Assembly (NCBI GenBank): GCA_902601785.1
Contig: CACKOH010000001.1
Location: 1 to 54,687, forward strand
Reading direction: 5' to 3'
DNA length: 54,687 bases
DNA from: an uncultured Pelagibacteraceae bacterium
Lineage (GTDB): Bacteria > Pseudomonadota > Alphaproteobacteria > Pelagibacterales > Pelagibacteraceae
In this document: positions 16,711-26,392 of the stretch, one piece after another
Numbering within the stretch: the first letter of the stretch is position 1
How the letters are laid out: the number at the start of each line of letters is the position of its first letter
Notes under the pieces: model-generated
Databases searched by the model: none
Seen by the model: the letters and a program-made list of their open reading frames with translations, nothing else
What the model was told of the DNA's origin: nothing
Position numbers and translations under genes: made by a program

Positions 16711-16903
16711 ATACAACTTTATTGAGAAATAAAAAATATTTAAAAGTAGACACAAATATTAAATAGTTTACTAGTTGACGAATCCACCCCTTGATTCTCA
16801 AATTAGTTTATTCTTTTATAGAATTTTTTTTACTCTCACATTACATAGATCTTAAGTCATGAATCGATAGGAACCGAAAACAATAATATAAAGGAGAAAA
16901 AGA
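16711..16903. other. 193-base intergenic region before the PiT-like gene
   Basis: Non-coding gap between the aquaporin gene and the PiT-like permease. It holds a weak hairpin ATTCT-TTTAT-AGAAT (16810-16824) followed by a run of T, which could act as a terminator for the arsenic operon. It also holds a strong ribosome binding site AAAGGAGAAAAAG just before 16904. The leader after the hairpin is about 70 bases. I see no riboswitch that I recognise. Confidence 0.5.
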
Positions 16904-17869
16904 ATGGAAATGACTTTAATTTACACGGTTATAGGTTTTGCCCTTGCCGGTTATAGCGTAATCGCTAACGACTCAATTCAAACACTAGGTACATTTATAG
17001 CTTCAAAGAAGAAGTGGTTTAAATGGTATACACTTGCAGGATCTGCATCAGCTGTAATGATTTTTGCGTTAGCATGGGGATGGTATTCATATGATGGTGA
17101 TATTTCTTATGGAAGATTAACTAGAATACCTTATCAAGAAATTCAGTGGTATCATGCAGTAGCGCCTGCAATATTGCTATTATTAACAAGAATTGGAATA
17201 CCGGTATCTACTACTTTCTTAGTTCTTTCAGCATTTGCTTCAACAGTTGTGCTTGAAAAAATGCTATTAAAAAGTGTAGTTGGATATGGTTTAGCGGCAA
17301 TGGTCGCTTATATTGCTTGGATAGTAGTATCAAAATTTATCAATGAAAAATTAGATGAAGTTGATGAAAAATATATTGGCTTTTGGAGAAATGCTGTTTG
17401 GATTTCTTCAGGTTGGTTATGGTGGGTTTGGTTATCTCACGATGTAGCTAATATTGCAGTATATCTACCTAGACAGTTAGATTTAACATTACTTTTGATT
17501 GTAATGGCTTACTTCACTGCATTATTATTTTATATTTTCTACATTCAAGGTGGACCAATTCAGAAAGTTGTTTTGGAGAAGACTGGAACAAGATATGCAA
17601 GATCAGCTACAATTATTAACGTAATTTATGCTGGTGTCTTATTCTACTTTAAAGAACTTAATGATTTGCCTATGTCAACTACATGGGTTTTCGTTGGTTT
17701 ATTGTGCGGTAGAGAACTTGCGATTTCAACAATGAACAAAGAATATAAATTTAAGTATGTCTTCCCATTAATTGGTAAAGACTTTCTTAAAATGATCTTT
17801 GGATTAAGTGTTTCAGTTGGAATTGTTTTAGCAATCCACTACATAATTATTCCAAACAATTGGTTTTAA
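16904..17869 (+). CDS. PiT-superfamily (phosphate permease-like) membrane protein
   Basis: Likely inorganic anion permease of the PiT type, though substrate is unproven. The 321-aa protein shows the internal duplication typical of PiT. The first half has ANDSIQTLGTFIA (about residues 20-32) and GIPVSTTFLVLSAFAS (about 96-111); the second half has SHDVANIAVYLP (about 175-186) and LPMSTTWVFVGLLCGRELA (about 249-267). These correspond to the GANDVAN and PVSTTH repeats of PiT proteins. About nine membrane segments are present. It is shorter than many PiT transporters and lacks the large central loop. It follows an arsenate reductase/channel pair by 193 bases and has a strong ribosome binding site. 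Confidence 0.78.
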   Translation: MEMTLIYTVIGFALAGYSVIANDSIQTLGTFIASKKKWFKWYTLAGSASAVMIFALAWGWYSYDGDISYGRLTRIPYQEIQWYHAVAPAILLLLTRIGIPVSTTFLVLSAFASTVVLEKMLLKSVVGYGLAAMVAYIAWIVVSKFINEKLDEVDEKYIGFWRNAVWISSGWLWWVWLSHDVANIAVYLPRQLDLTLLLIVMAYFTALLFYIFYIQGGPIQKVVLEKTGTRYARSATIINVIYAGVLFYFKELNDLPMSTTWVFVGLLCGRELAISTMNKEYKFKYVFPLIGKDFLKMIFGLSVSVGIVLAIHYIIIPNNWF

Positions 17870-17880
17870 ATATATTTTGT

Positions 17881-17906
17881 GGTCGTGTTAATTATTTAAC
17901 ACGGCC
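17881..17906. terminator. Convergent-gene hairpin
   Basis: Between the convergent PiT-like and manC genes the sequence GGTCGTGTTAA-TTAT-TTAACACGGCC can fold into an 11-bp stem (one G-T pair). It includes the manC stop codon. There is no long T run on either side, so termination strength is uncertain, but the location is right for a bidirectional terminator. Confidence 0.5.
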
Positions 17907-19082
17907 ATAAACATCCTGAAATCTTACAATATCTGTCTCTTTTAAAATCGAACCTACTTGAGCTTCAATAATTTTTACTGGTTTTTTATATGGATTTTCT
18001 ATTCTATGAATTGATCCTAAAGGGATAAAGATAGTTTCATCAGGTTTCATTGTAAAATATTTCTTATTTAAAGTAATTTTAGGTTTACCTTGAGTAACTA
18101 CCCAGTGCTCAGCTCTATGATGATGTTTTTGAAGGCTTAATATACCTTTTGGTTTTACATATAATTCTTTTATTAGGAATTCCTTGCCATTAAATAGATT
18201 TACATAACTACCCCAAGGTCTATGAAATACATTCTTCTTTTTAAAATAATGTCTTTTATTTCGTCCATACATTTTGCAAATTTCTTTCCAAGATCCTAAA
18301 TCAGACCAAGGAATATCTAATTTGATAGCATTTATATCTTTAGTTTTTTCTAATATTGCATAGTCAAAAGACTTGGCTGTTGCCTTGGTAAATGCTTGTT
18401 TGTTTAAATAATACACATTACTTTTATATTTTGCTTTTGTTACAGCTTTATTACAGTTTCGATAAATATTTGGCTGGTATTTCTTAAAATTATTAATAAT
18501 TGAGTCCTTTCTCAAATAAAACATTCCAGAATTCCAATAACCTTTTTTACTAATTATTTGTTTAGCTTTGGCCTGTTTGGGCTTTTCGATAAATTTAGTT
18601 ACTTTAGTATTTTTTGTTAAAAAATAACCAAATTCACTGGAAGGCATCGTAGGTCTAATTCCAAAGATAAAGATATTATTATGAGTAAGTTTCTTTTGAT
18701 TTTTTTTAATAGCTTTATTAAATAACCCTACCTTCTCTATCAAATGATCAGCGGCCAAGAACATTAAAGGTTGTTCATTTGGAATATCTTTAATTAATGC
18801 CGTACTTAAAATAGCTGGTGCTGTGTTTCTTTTAGCTGGCTCTAAAACTATCTTGAATTTTTTTATTTTATGTTTTTTTAAATGTTGTTTAACTTGTCTT
18901 AAATACTTTGCATTTGTACTTATAATGGGTGCATCAAATATAGATGCTTTAACTCTCTCAAGAGTTTTGCCTAGTAAAGTCCAATTACCAAAATCAATAA
19001 ACTGTTTAGCTTGATGATTTTTAGAATTTGGCCAAAGTCGAGTTCCAGCACCTCCACATAAAATGACTGGACGAATTTTCAT
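17892..19082 (-). CDS. manC: Mannose-1-phosphate guanylyltransferase / mannose-6-phosphate isomerase (type II, short)
   Basis: Makes GDP-mannose from mannose-1-phosphate and GTP for surface polysaccharides; the C-terminal cupin of this family can also isomerise mannose-6-phosphate. The 396-aa protein starts with the nucleotidyltransferase motif VILCGGAGTRLWPNSK (residues 6-21). It has FIEKPK (about 162-167) and NSGMFYLRK, and ends in a cupin with RPWGSYVNLFNG and KHHHRAEHWVVTQG (about 323-336). It is some 70 residues shorter than typical type II enzymes, mostly in the middle. It starts at the base where ilvD ends. No other sugar-nucleotide genes are in the window. Confidence 0.88.
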   Translation of the reverse strand: MKIRPVILCGGAGTRLWPNSKNHQAKQFIDFGNWTLLGKTLERVKASIFDAPIISTNAKYLRQVKQHLKKHKIKKFKIVLEPAKRNTAPAILSTALIKDIPNEQPLMFLAADHLIEKVGLFNKAIKKNQKKLTHNNIFIFGIRPTMPSSEFGYFLTKNTKVTKFIEKPKQAKAKQIISKKGYWNSGMFYLRKDSIINNFKKYQPNIYRNCNKAVTKAKYKSNVYYLNKQAFTKATAKSFDYAILEKTKDINAIKLDIPWSDLGSWKEICKMYGRNKRHYFKKKNVFHRPWGSYVNLFNGKEFLIKELYVKPKGILSLQKHHHRAEHWVVTQGKPKITLNKKYFTMKPDETIFIPLGSIHRIENPYKKPVKIIEAQVGSILKETDIVRFQDVYGRVK

Positions 19083-20800
19083 TAAATCTCTGAATAATCC
19101 TTAACTTCTTTTTTCTTACCTGGGTGTGTTGGTGCACCTAAAAATGCTGGACCAACTGTTTGCGCATATTTCCATAAAGTACCAGATCCAAAATCAGATT
19201 TTCTAGCTCTCCATTTTCTTTTTCTAGAAGCTAATTCTTTTTTAGAAAGTCTGACATTGATAGTTCCTTTTTTGGCATCGATATCAATGATATCGCCATT
19301 ACGTAAAAGGCCTATAGGACCTCCTAGGGCAGCCTCAGGGCCCACATGACCAACACAGAAGCCTCTAGTAGCTCCAGAGAACCTTCCATCAGTTATAAGA
19401 GCTACTTTCTCCCCTTTTCCCTGTCCATAGATTGCACCTGTTGTAGATAACATTTCTCTCATTCCAGGACCCCCTACTGGTCCTTCGTATCTAATTATAA
19501 TTACATCACCATCATTATACTTTTTGCTTTGAACTGCTTTCATTGCACTTTCTTCGTTATCAAAACATCTTGCTTTTCCAGTAAATTGCAATTTAGCTAA
19601 TCCTGCAACTTTTACTATCGCTCCATCTGGAGCTAAGTTACCTTTTAAACCAACTACACCTCCTGTAGGTGATAATGGATCTTTATAAGATCTCATTACT
19701 TTTTGTTTAGGGTTAAATTTAATATTTTTTAAATTTTCTTTCATTGTTTTTCCTGTAACAGTCATACAATCACCGTGAATATAGCCACCTTCATACAAAG
19801 TTTTTAATAACATAGGAACACCTCCTGCTAACCACATATCTTTTGCAACATATTTTCCACCTGGTTTTAAATCAGCAAGATAAGGCGTTCTTTTAAAAAT
19901 TTTAGCAACATCCATTAAATCAAATTTTATTCCTGCTTCATTTGCAATTGCTGGTAAGTGTAATCCAGCATTAGTAGAACCACCTGTTGCGGCAACTATT
20001 GTTGCAGCATTTTCTAAAGCTTTTCTGGTTACAATATCTCTTGGCTTAATTTGTTTTTTTAAAAGTTGCATTACCATTTTGCCACTTTCTTTTGCATACT
20101 TATCTCTTTCTTCGTATGGAGCTGGAGTTCCAGCTGAGTATGGTAACGCTAATCCAATAGCCTCAGATACACAGGCCATAGTATTTGCAGTAAATTGACC
20201 TCCACAAGCACCAGCACTAGGACAAGCAACTAATTCTAATTTTCTTAGTTCTGCAGCTGTCATTTTACCTGATGAATGTTTTCCAACCGCTTCAAATACA
20301 TCTACAACTGTTACGTCTTTACCTTTATATTTTCCTGGAAGAATTGAACCTCCATAAATAAAAACACTTGGAACATTTAATCTAACCATCGACATCATTA
20401 AGCCTGGTAAAGATTTATCACATCCTGCAATACCCACTAATGCATCATAACAGTGTCCTCTGACTGTAAGCTCTGCTGAGTCTGCAATTACTTCTCTTGA
20501 GATTAAAGAAGATTTCATTCCCTCATGACCCATAGCAATTCCATCAGTAACAGTGATTGTACAAAATTCTCTTGGGGTTCCTCCATTTGATCTGACACCT
20601 TTTTTAACGGATTGAGCCTGTCGCATTAATGCTATGTTACAAGGAGCAGCCTCATTCCATGTTGAAACCACGCCAATAAAGGGTTTTGCTACATCTTTCT
20701 CAGTTTCACCCATAGCATAATAAAATGATCTATGAGGAGCTCTATCTGCTCCTAATGAAGTATGTCTGCTTGGAAGTTTCTTCTTGTTAAATTTTGCCAT
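19082..20800 (-). CDS. ilvD: Dihydroxy-acid dehydratase
   Basis: Third common step of valine and isoleucine synthesis: removes water from 2,3-dihydroxy acids to give 2-keto acids, using an Fe-S cluster. The 572-aa protein has [17 protein letters not shown] (about residues 122-138) and [20 protein letters not shown] (about 195-214), containing cluster cysteines, then [24 protein letters not shown] near the C-terminus. Length is normal. It lies between valS (sharing a base) and manC. The pairing with valS may reflect a common theme of valine supply. Confidence 0.97.
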   Translation of the reverse strand: MAKFNKKKLPSRHTSLGADRAPHRSFYYAMGETEKDVAKPFIGVVSTWNEAAPCNIALMRQAQSVKKGVRSNGGTPREFCTITVTDGIAMGHEGMKSSLISREVIADSAELTVRGHCYDALVGIAGCDKSLPGLMMSMVRLNVPSVFIYGGSILPGKYKGKDVTVVDVFEAVGKHSSGKMTAAELRKLELVACPSAGACGGQFTANTMACVSEAIGLALPYSAGTPAPYEERDKYAKESGKMVMQLLKKQIKPRDIVTRKALENAATIVAATGGSTNAGLHLPAIANEAGIKFDLMDVAKIFKRTPYLADLKPGGKYVAKDMWLAGGVPMLLKTLYEGGYIHGDCMTVTGKTMKENLKNIKFNPKQKVMRSYKDPLSPTGGVVGLKGNLAPDGAIVKVAGLAKLQFTGKARCFDNEESAMKAVQSKKYNDGDVIIIRYEGPVGGPGMREMLSTTGAIYGQGKGEKVALITDGRFSGATRGFCVGHVGPEAALGGPIGLLRNGDIIDIDAKKGTINVRLSKKELASRKRKWRARKSDFGSGTLWKYAQTVGPAFLGAPTHPGKKKEVKDYSEI

Positions 20801-23427
20801 TATATACCCTTTATTGTTATTGATATCTTATCAACATCATTCTTTAAATTATTATAATTAGTTTTTTCTTGTTCAACAATCTCTTTTGGTGCCCTATCTA
20901 CAAAACTTTTATTTTCTAGTCTTTGAGATATCTTATGCATCTCTTGTTCTAATCGTTCTTGTTTGCTAGTTAAATTTTCTTTTATTAACTTTAAATCAAC
21001 ATCTTTATCAAAATAGATCTTAAATAAATCACCTGATACAACCATTGTCGCAGCGGGTTTATCTAAATCATCACTTAAAATGTTATTTATTCGACCTAAT
21101 TTTTTAAGAATTATTTCATTTGAACTAATAAATTGCTTTTGATCTTTGTTAATATTGTTAATTGAGATGTCTATAAATGAACCAGGGCTTACATTTAGCT
21201 CATTTTTAAAGGATCTAAGCTCAGATATTATATTAATTATATTTTCTACCTGATCTGTGTGTGAGTCCTTAGTAGATTTTGCAGATATCCAATTTTTAAA
21301 CATTAAAAAGTCATTACCCTTATTATCAAATTTATTTTTTAGCCAAATTTCTTCAGTAACAAAGGGAATAAATGGATGTAATAAAACTAGTATTTGCTTG
21401 AATACGTAAGCTGAAACTCTCCTGACCTCTTCTTTAGCGTCCTCATCATCTGAAAAAAGAATTGTTTTAGAAAGCTCTAAGTACCAATCACAATAAGAAT
21501 GCCATGTAAATTGATAAGCATTTTTTGCAGCCTCATCAAATCTATAATCTTCTAAGTTTTTAACTATTTTATTAGTAGTTTCTGCTAACTCAGAATATAT
21601 CCATTTATTAATATTAACTTTTAATTCTGGAATTTGATCTGTATTTTTAAAATCACATTCATTGGTAATTAAAAAATTATTAGCATTCCATAGTTTATTT
21701 AAAAAGTTTCTATAACCTTTAACTCTATCTTCAGAAAGTTTAACATCGGTCCCTGGTGAAGCCATTGATAGAAGCGTAAATCTTAAAGCATCTGCACTAT
21801 ATTTTTCAATTAGATCTAAGGGATCAATAACATTTCCTTTTGATTTAGACATTTTTTGTCCTTTTTCATCTCTAACTAAAGCATGAACATAAATATCTTT
21901 AAAAGGTTCTTTGTTTAAAAATTCAGTTCCAAACATAATCATTCTTGCAACCCAAAAGAAAATAATATCAAAGCCTGTTACTAAAACCGATGTTGGATAA
22001 AACTTCTCAACAAATTTTTTATCATCGGGCCATCCAAGTGTTGCAAATGGCCAAAGGCCAGAAGAAAACCATGTATCTAGAACATCAGGATCTCTATTTA
22101 ATTCTACATCTTTACCATAATGTTTATTAGCTAATTGTTTTGCTTCATCTTCATTGTATGCAACAAAAATTTTTTCATCAGGTCCATACCAAGCAGGTAT
22201 TTGATGTCCCCACCAAAGTTGTCTTGAAATACACCATGGCTCAATATTATTCATCCACTGAAAATAAGTTTTTGACCAATTCTCAGGAAAGAAATTTGTT
22301 TTATTTGAATGTACAACTTCTTTAGCTTTAACTGATAATTTACCTGCATCAGCAAACCATTGTTCTGTTAGGAAAGGTTCAATTATTGAATTGGATCTAT
22401 CTCCATAAGGAACTTTATTTTTAATACTCTCTTCTTTTACAAAAAATTCTTTTTCTTTAAGCTCTTTTAAAATTTGTTTTCTTGCTTCAGAGCGATCAAG
22501 ACCTACGTAATATTTTGGAGCGTTTTCATTTATTTTTCCTGCTTCAGTAAAAATATTTATAATTTCCAGATTATTTCTTTGACCTACATCATAATCATTA
22601 AAGTCATGCGCTGGAGTTATTTTTAAAGCACCTGTTCCTTGTTCAGGATCTGCATAATCATCTTCTATAATTTTTATTTTTCTTCCAACAATTGGGATTG
22701 TAACAGTTTTACCAACATAAGATTTAAAACGATCATCTTTTGGATTTACAGCAATAGCAGTATCACCCAACATTGTTTCAGGTCTTGTTGTTGCAATTGT
22801 TATAAATTGATCCGTTCCATCAATTGGATATTTAATATAATAAATTTTTGAATTTACTTCTCTTTGATCAACTTCTAAATCTGAAATAGCTGTTTTTAAA
22901 ACTGTATCCCAATTTACTAATTTTTTATCCTTATAAATTAAACCTTTATTATATAGATCAACAAAAACCTTTATTACTGATTTTGATAAATTTTCATCCA
23001 TCGTGAAGGCATTTCTGGACCAATCACAGGAACAACCAAGTTTTTTCAATTGATTAATAATAATATCACCGTACTGGTCTTTCCATTCCCAAACTTTTTC
23101 AATAAATTTTTCTCTACCAATTTCATTTTTATCAATTTTTTCAGAACTAAGTTTTTTCTCAACTAAGGCTTGGGTAGCAATTCCTGCATGATCGGTTCCT
23201 GGTTGCCATAAGGTCTCATAATTATTCATTCGATGATAACGAACTAATAAATCTTGAATAGAATTATTTAGAGCATGGCCCATATGAAGACTGCCAGTTA
23301 CATTCGGTGGGGGTATTACAATTGAAAATTTTTTAGAATTCTCTTTAGGTTTAAAAAGATTATTTTTTTCCCAATAAGAATAAATTCTATCTTCAACATC
23401 AGAATGTATATATTTATCGTTACTCAT
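20800..23427 (-). CDS. valS: Valine--tRNA ligase
   Basis: Class I synthetase that charges tRNA-Val and edits mischarged threonine. The 875-aa protein has the HIGH motif in [15 protein letters not shown] (about residues 38-52), the editing (CP1) domain with [17 protein letters not shown] (about 214-230), the KMSKS motif in [14 protein letters not shown] (about 523-536), an anticodon-binding domain, and a C-terminal coiled coil (about 805-870). Complete and normal in length. It is the first gene of the valS-ilvD-manC run; the 125 bases upstream precede tRNA-Cys on the other strand. Confidence 0.98.
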   Translation of the reverse strand: MSNDKYIHSDVEDRIYSYWEKNNLFKPKENSKKFSIVIPPPNVTGSLHMGHALNNSIQDLLVRYHRMNNYETLWQPGTDHAGIATQALVEKKLSSEKIDKNEIGREKFIEKVWEWKDQYGDIIINQLKKLGCSCDWSRNAFTMDENLSKSVIKVFVDLYNKGLIYKDKKLVNWDTVLKTAISDLEVDQREVNSKIYYIKYPIDGTDQFITIATTRPETMLGDTAIAVNPKDDRFKSYVGKTVTIPIVGRKIKIIEDDYADPEQGTGALKITPAHDFNDYDVGQRNNLEIINIFTEAGKINENAPKYYVGLDRSEARKQILKELKEKEFFVKEESIKNKVPYGDRSNSIIEPFLTEQWFADAGKLSVKAKEVVHSNKTNFFPENWSKTYFQWMNNIEPWCISRQLWWGHQIPAWYGPDEKIFVAYNEDEAKQLANKHYGKDVELNRDPDVLDTWFSSGLWPFATLGWPDDKKFVEKFYPTSVLVTGFDIIFFWVARMIMFGTEFLNKEPFKDIYVHALVRDEKGQKMSKSKGNVIDPLDLIEKYSADALRFTLLSMASPGTDVKLSEDRVKGYRNFLNKLWNANNFLITNECDFKNTDQIPELKVNINKWIYSELAETTNKIVKNLEDYRFDEAAKNAYQFTWHSYCDWYLELSKTILFSDDEDAKEEVRRVSAYVFKQILVLLHPFIPFVTEEIWLKNKFDNKGNDFLMFKNWISAKSTKDSHTDQVENIINIISELRSFKNELNVSPGSFIDISINNINKDQKQFISSNEIILKKLGRINNILSDDLDKPAATMVVSGDLFKIYFDKDVDLKLIKENLTSKQERLEQEMHKISQRLENKSFVDRAPKEIVEQEKTNYNNLKNDVDKISITIKGI

Positions 23428-23552
23428 GGATTTTAAAGTTTATAATTTAATAATCCAAATTAACAATAATCAATTTCTATCGTTATTTAATAGACTAATG
23501 AAAAATATTTAATATAAAAAGGCATCTGTAGCTATAAGTCAAAAAATAAGAT

Positions 23553-23626
23553 GGCAACGTGGCGGAATGGTTACGCAGAGGATTGCAAATCCTTGTATCC
23601 CGGTTCGATTCCGGGCGTTGCCTCCA
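23553..23626 (+). tRNA. tRNA-Cys (GCA)
   Basis: A full cloverleaf: acceptor stem GGCAACG pairing with CGTTGCC (23616-23622), anticodon arm around GGATT-GCA-AATCC with anticodon GCA, T arm with GGTTCGATTCC, and an encoded 3' CCA after discriminator T. It is followed after 49 bases by tRNA-Asn on the same strand, probably one transcript. Confidence 0.96.
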
Positions 23627-23675
23627 AAATAGATCTTGTTTTAGTTATAAAAAAAAGTAAGTTGCTTTTTTACAT

Positions 23676-23751
23676 TCCTCGGTAGCTCAGTTGGTAGAGC
23701 AGTTGACTGTTAATCAATTGGTCGCAGGTTCGAGTCCTGCCCGAGGAGCCA
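23676..23751 (+). tRNA. tRNA-Asn (GTT)
   Basis: Acceptor stem TCCTCGG pairs with CCGAGGA (23741-23747); the D arm has GTAGCTCAGTTGGTAGAGC, the anticodon loop CTGTTAA gives GTT, and the T arm contains GGTTCGAGTCC. Discriminator G and CCA are encoded. It forms a pair with the tRNA-Cys just upstream. Confidence 0.97.
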
Positions 23752-23823
23752 AAAAAGTTTCAGATTAAAAAAATATAATAGAAAATTATAAAATTTATTT
23801 ACGGGTCTTAACTAAATTTTATT

Positions 23824-24195
23824 TTATCCAGTCTTTGTAATTCCAACTGATGAAATCTGTAAAGATTTATTAAATTTTAATTTTTGATCAGCTGTTAACT
23901 CAGAATATAATTTTGTTAAAAAATTATAATTTACATTCATATGACCTTCTTGAGATTTTTCTAAATTAATTAAATATTCTGAAAAATCTTCAAAAAAATA
24001 ATTTATTGGAACCTTTAAATAATTTGATAATTGTAATAACCTAATTGAACTTACTCCGTTAGTACCTTTTTCATATTTTTGAATTTGTTGAAATGTTACG
24101 TTAATTGCTTTTGCCACCTTAGTCTGTGTCAAACCTAAAGCTAATCTTCTTAGCTTAAGCTTGTTGCCTAAGTGTTTGTTGAAATTATCTTCCAT
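23824..24195 (-). CDS. XRE-family DNA-binding regulator
   Basis: Small cytosolic transcription regulator of the Cro/CI type. The 123-aa protein has a helix-turn-helix at about residues 10-65: LKLRRLALGLTQTKVAKAI, then VTFQQIQKYEKGTNGVSSIRLLQLSNYLKVP and the family-typical YFFED. This arrangement is shared with alphaproteobacterial PraR-like regulators. The C-terminal half is short and polar. It lies 187 bases downstream of aapP and probably has its own promoter. A direct repeat in its upstream region may be its own operator. Targets unknown. Confidence 0.9.
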   Translation of the reverse strand: MEDNFNKHLGNKLKLRRLALGLTQTKVAKAINVTFQQIQKYEKGTNGVSSIRLLQLSNYLKVPINYFFEDFSEYLINLEKSQEGHMNVNYNFLTKLYSELTADQKLKFNKSLQISSVGITKTG

Positions 24196-24230
24196 TAAGA
24201 CCCCTCTTAATTAAATTTTAAAGTCTCATT

Positions 24231-24261
24231 CAACAGAATATTTAAATACCCTGCAACAGAA
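24231..24261. repeat. Pair of 8-base direct repeats upstream of the XRE gene
   Basis: CAACAGAA occurs at 24231-24238 and again at 24254-24261, same orientation, 23 bases apart (about two helical turns). On the XRE gene strand this is TTCTGTTG, ending 36 bases before its ATG. A TTGACA hexamer lies further upstream on the same strand (24309-24304). The layout suits an autoregulatory operator, but this is inference. Confidence 0.4.
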
Positions 24262-24382
24262 AAATTTTTATATTTCATTAGGTTTTTAGATAATTTTAAA
24301 ACTTGTCAAGCATAAGTTGATAATAAAAACATATATTAAGCTTGATTTATCGGATGAAAGATTAGTCTAGTATTTATGTTTT

Positions 24383-25117
24383 TTATAAAATTTGACTTAA
24401 AAATAGCTTAGTTCTCTCATTTTTAGGATTAGCAAAAAACTCTTTTGTATCAGCCTTTTCTACTATCTTTCCCTCGTCCATAAAAATCATGCTATCAGCA
24501 ACTTCTTTAGCAAATCCCATTTCATGTGTAACAACAATCATTGTCATACCTTGGTTTGCTAGGTTCACCATTACATCCAGAACTTCTTTAATCATTTCAG
24601 GGTCTAGTGCTGATGTTGGCTCATCAAATAACATAATTTTTGGCTCCATGCACAATGCTCTTGCAATTGCAACACGTTGTTGTTGTCCTCCGGAAAGTTG
24701 GCCCGGAAATTTCTGAGCTTGATCTAAAATTTGCACTCTCTCTAAATGTTTTAAAGCCAATTCTTCAGCTTCTTTTTTAGGCAATTTTTTAACCCATATA
24801 GGTGCTAGAGTGCAATTATCTAAAATAGATAAATGTGGAAATAAATTGAATTGTTGAAATACCATTCCAACTTCAGCTCTAACCTGCTCAATATTTTTAG
24901 TATCTTCTGAAATTTCTGTACCATCAACAATTATATTGCCTTCCTGATGTTCCTCCAGTCGGTTAATACATCTAATTAAAGTTGATTTACCTGATCCTGA
25001 TGGGCCACATACTACAATTTTCTCTTTAGGCATTACCTCAAGATTAATTCCACTTAAAACTTGAAAGTCACCAAACCACTTATTTACATCTTTGATTTGT
25101 ATAATTGCTTCAGACAT
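24383..25117 (-). CDS. aapP: General L-amino acid ABC transporter ATP-binding protein
   Basis: ATPase of a polar amino-acid importer. The 244-aa protein has Walker [13 protein letters not shown] (about residues 39-50), signature [35 protein letters not shown] (about 141-175) including Walker B, and the switch His in [14 protein letters not shown]. The phrases [11 protein letters not shown] and [13 protein letters not shown] match the glutamate/general amino-acid subfamily. It starts 3 bases after the aapM stop and is the last gene of aapJQMP. Confidence 0.95.
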   Translation of the reverse strand: MSEAIIQIKDVNKWFGDFQVLSGINLEVMPKEKIVVCGPSGSGKSTLIRCINRLEEHQEGNIIVDGTEISEDTKNIEQVRAEVGMVFQQFNLFPHLSILDNCTLAPIWVKKLPKKEAEELALKHLERVQILDQAQKFPGQLSGGQQQRVAIARALCMEPKIMLFDEPTSALDPEMIKEVLDVMVNLANQGMTMIVVTHEMGFAKEVADSMIFMDEGKIVEKADTKEFFANPKNERTKLFLSQIL

Positions 25118-25120
25118 TTA

Positions 25121-26392
25121 TTACCTATCAGTTTTATATTTGAGTTCTAAATTATAGCTATATTTACTCATTGCGTAACAAATAATCCAGAAAATTATCG
25201 CTGCAAAAACATATCCCTCCATTGCATAACCCAACCATTTTGGATTTGTTTTAGCCATTTGTAACATTCCAGCAAGTTCTGCTAAACCTACTACAAAGAT
25301 TAAGGGAGTATCTTTCACTAATGCTAAAAATGTATTTGCCATTCCTGGTATAACTAATTTTAATGCTTGAGGTAATATTACAAAAATATGCATTTTCCAA
25401 TAACCCATACCTAAAGACTTCGCTGCATCGTATTGGCCTCTAGGAAGAGCTTGAAGACCACCTCTGATAACCTCTGCAACATAGGCTGCTTCAAATAAAG
25501 AAATAGCAATGATTACTCTGACAAGCTTATCCATGAAAAAATCTTCAGGCAAAAACATTGGAAACATCACAGAAGACATAAACAAAACTGTAATTAAAGG
25601 AACACCTCTCCAAAACTCTATAAAACCAACTGATACATATTTTATTATTGGTAATTCAGTTCTTCTTCCCAAAGCAAGAGCCATACCTAAAGGAAAGCAA
25701 AAAATTAAACTAAAAAAAGAAACAATAAAAGTAAGTGATAGACCTCCCCATGCACCAGTTTCAACCCACTCTAAACCGAATTCACCACCAGATATTAAAT
25801 AATAAATCAATATAAAGGCAATGATAGGGTATATTACAACGTAATATAAGGTTAGAAGGTTTCTGTACTTTTGCGGAGTTATAAAACCAAAGAAAGCTAA
25901 AACAACTAAAAAAATAAATGCTAAGTTCACTCTCCAAATTTGTTCATTTGGATACATGCCATACATAAATCTTTTAAACCAAACTTTTATATAAGTCCAA
26001 CAAGCACCCGAACCTGTACATGCATCTTTTGAGTCACCTGAAATATTAGCATCCAAGATCATCCAACTCATTACAGGTGGTATTGCTTTAATAATTAAAA
26101 AAATAATTAGTAAAGTTAATGCTGCATTAAAATTGTTTGTATTAATATTTTTATTCAACCTATCTAGGTTTTTTATTCCTGAAAATTCAATCCTCATTAA
26201 ATGAAGACCAAACATTCCTAACAAAAAAGGTAAAATTATACTTATAATTGATGGTAAAAAATAAGTAATATTTAATTTTAAAAATGAGTTAAGAAATACG
26301 TCTAAAAGAGAAATTCCAACTAAAAAGGATCCTAAATATAAATTACTTTGTAGATTATCTTTTGAGGGATTTAATAAATTTAATGTGCTCAT
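25121..26392 (-). CDS. aapM: General L-amino acid ABC transporter permease (AapM type)
   Basis: One of two inner-membrane subunits of the amino-acid importer. The 423-aa protein has several N-terminal membrane helices, a long periplasmic segment, and a C-terminal transport domain with the ABC-contact loop VIRGGLQALPRGQYDAAKSLGMGYW (about residues 309-333) and VKDTPLIFVVGLAEL. The size and the WGGLSLTFIVSFFSLIFCFPLGMALALGRR segment fit AapM rather than the short HisM-like permeases. It shares one base with aapQ. Confidence 0.95.
   Translation of the reverse strand: MSTLNLLNPSKDNLQSNLYLGSFLVGISLLDVFLNSFLKLNITYFLPSIISIILPFLLGMFGLHLMRIEFSGIKNLDRLNKNINTNNFNAALTLLIIFLIIKAIPPVMSWMILDANISGDSKDACTGSGACWTYIKVWFKRFMYGMYPNEQIWRVNLAFIFLVVLAFFGFITPQKYRNLLTLYYVVIYPIIAFILIYYLISGGEFGLEWVETGAWGGLSLTFIVSFFSLIFCFPLGMALALGRRTELPIIKYVSVGFIEFWRGVPLITVLFMSSVMFPMFLPEDFFMDKLVRVIIAISLFEAAYVAEVIRGGLQALPRGQYDAAKSLGMGYWKMHIFVILPQALKLVIPGMANTFLALVKDTPLIFVVGLAELAGMLQMAKTNPKWLGYAMEGYVFAAIIFWIICYAMSKYSYNLELKYKTDR

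Noticed and set aside
16711-16903. Possible riboswitch in the leader of the PiT-like gene
   Set aside because: I could not match it to any known riboswitch core and the only hairpin is 5 bp; the length alone is not evidence.
23553-24195. tRNA genes next to an XRE regulator as the mark of an integrated element
   Set aside because: No integrase, no repeated tRNA end, and no phage or plasmid genes nearby; flanking genes are core functions.
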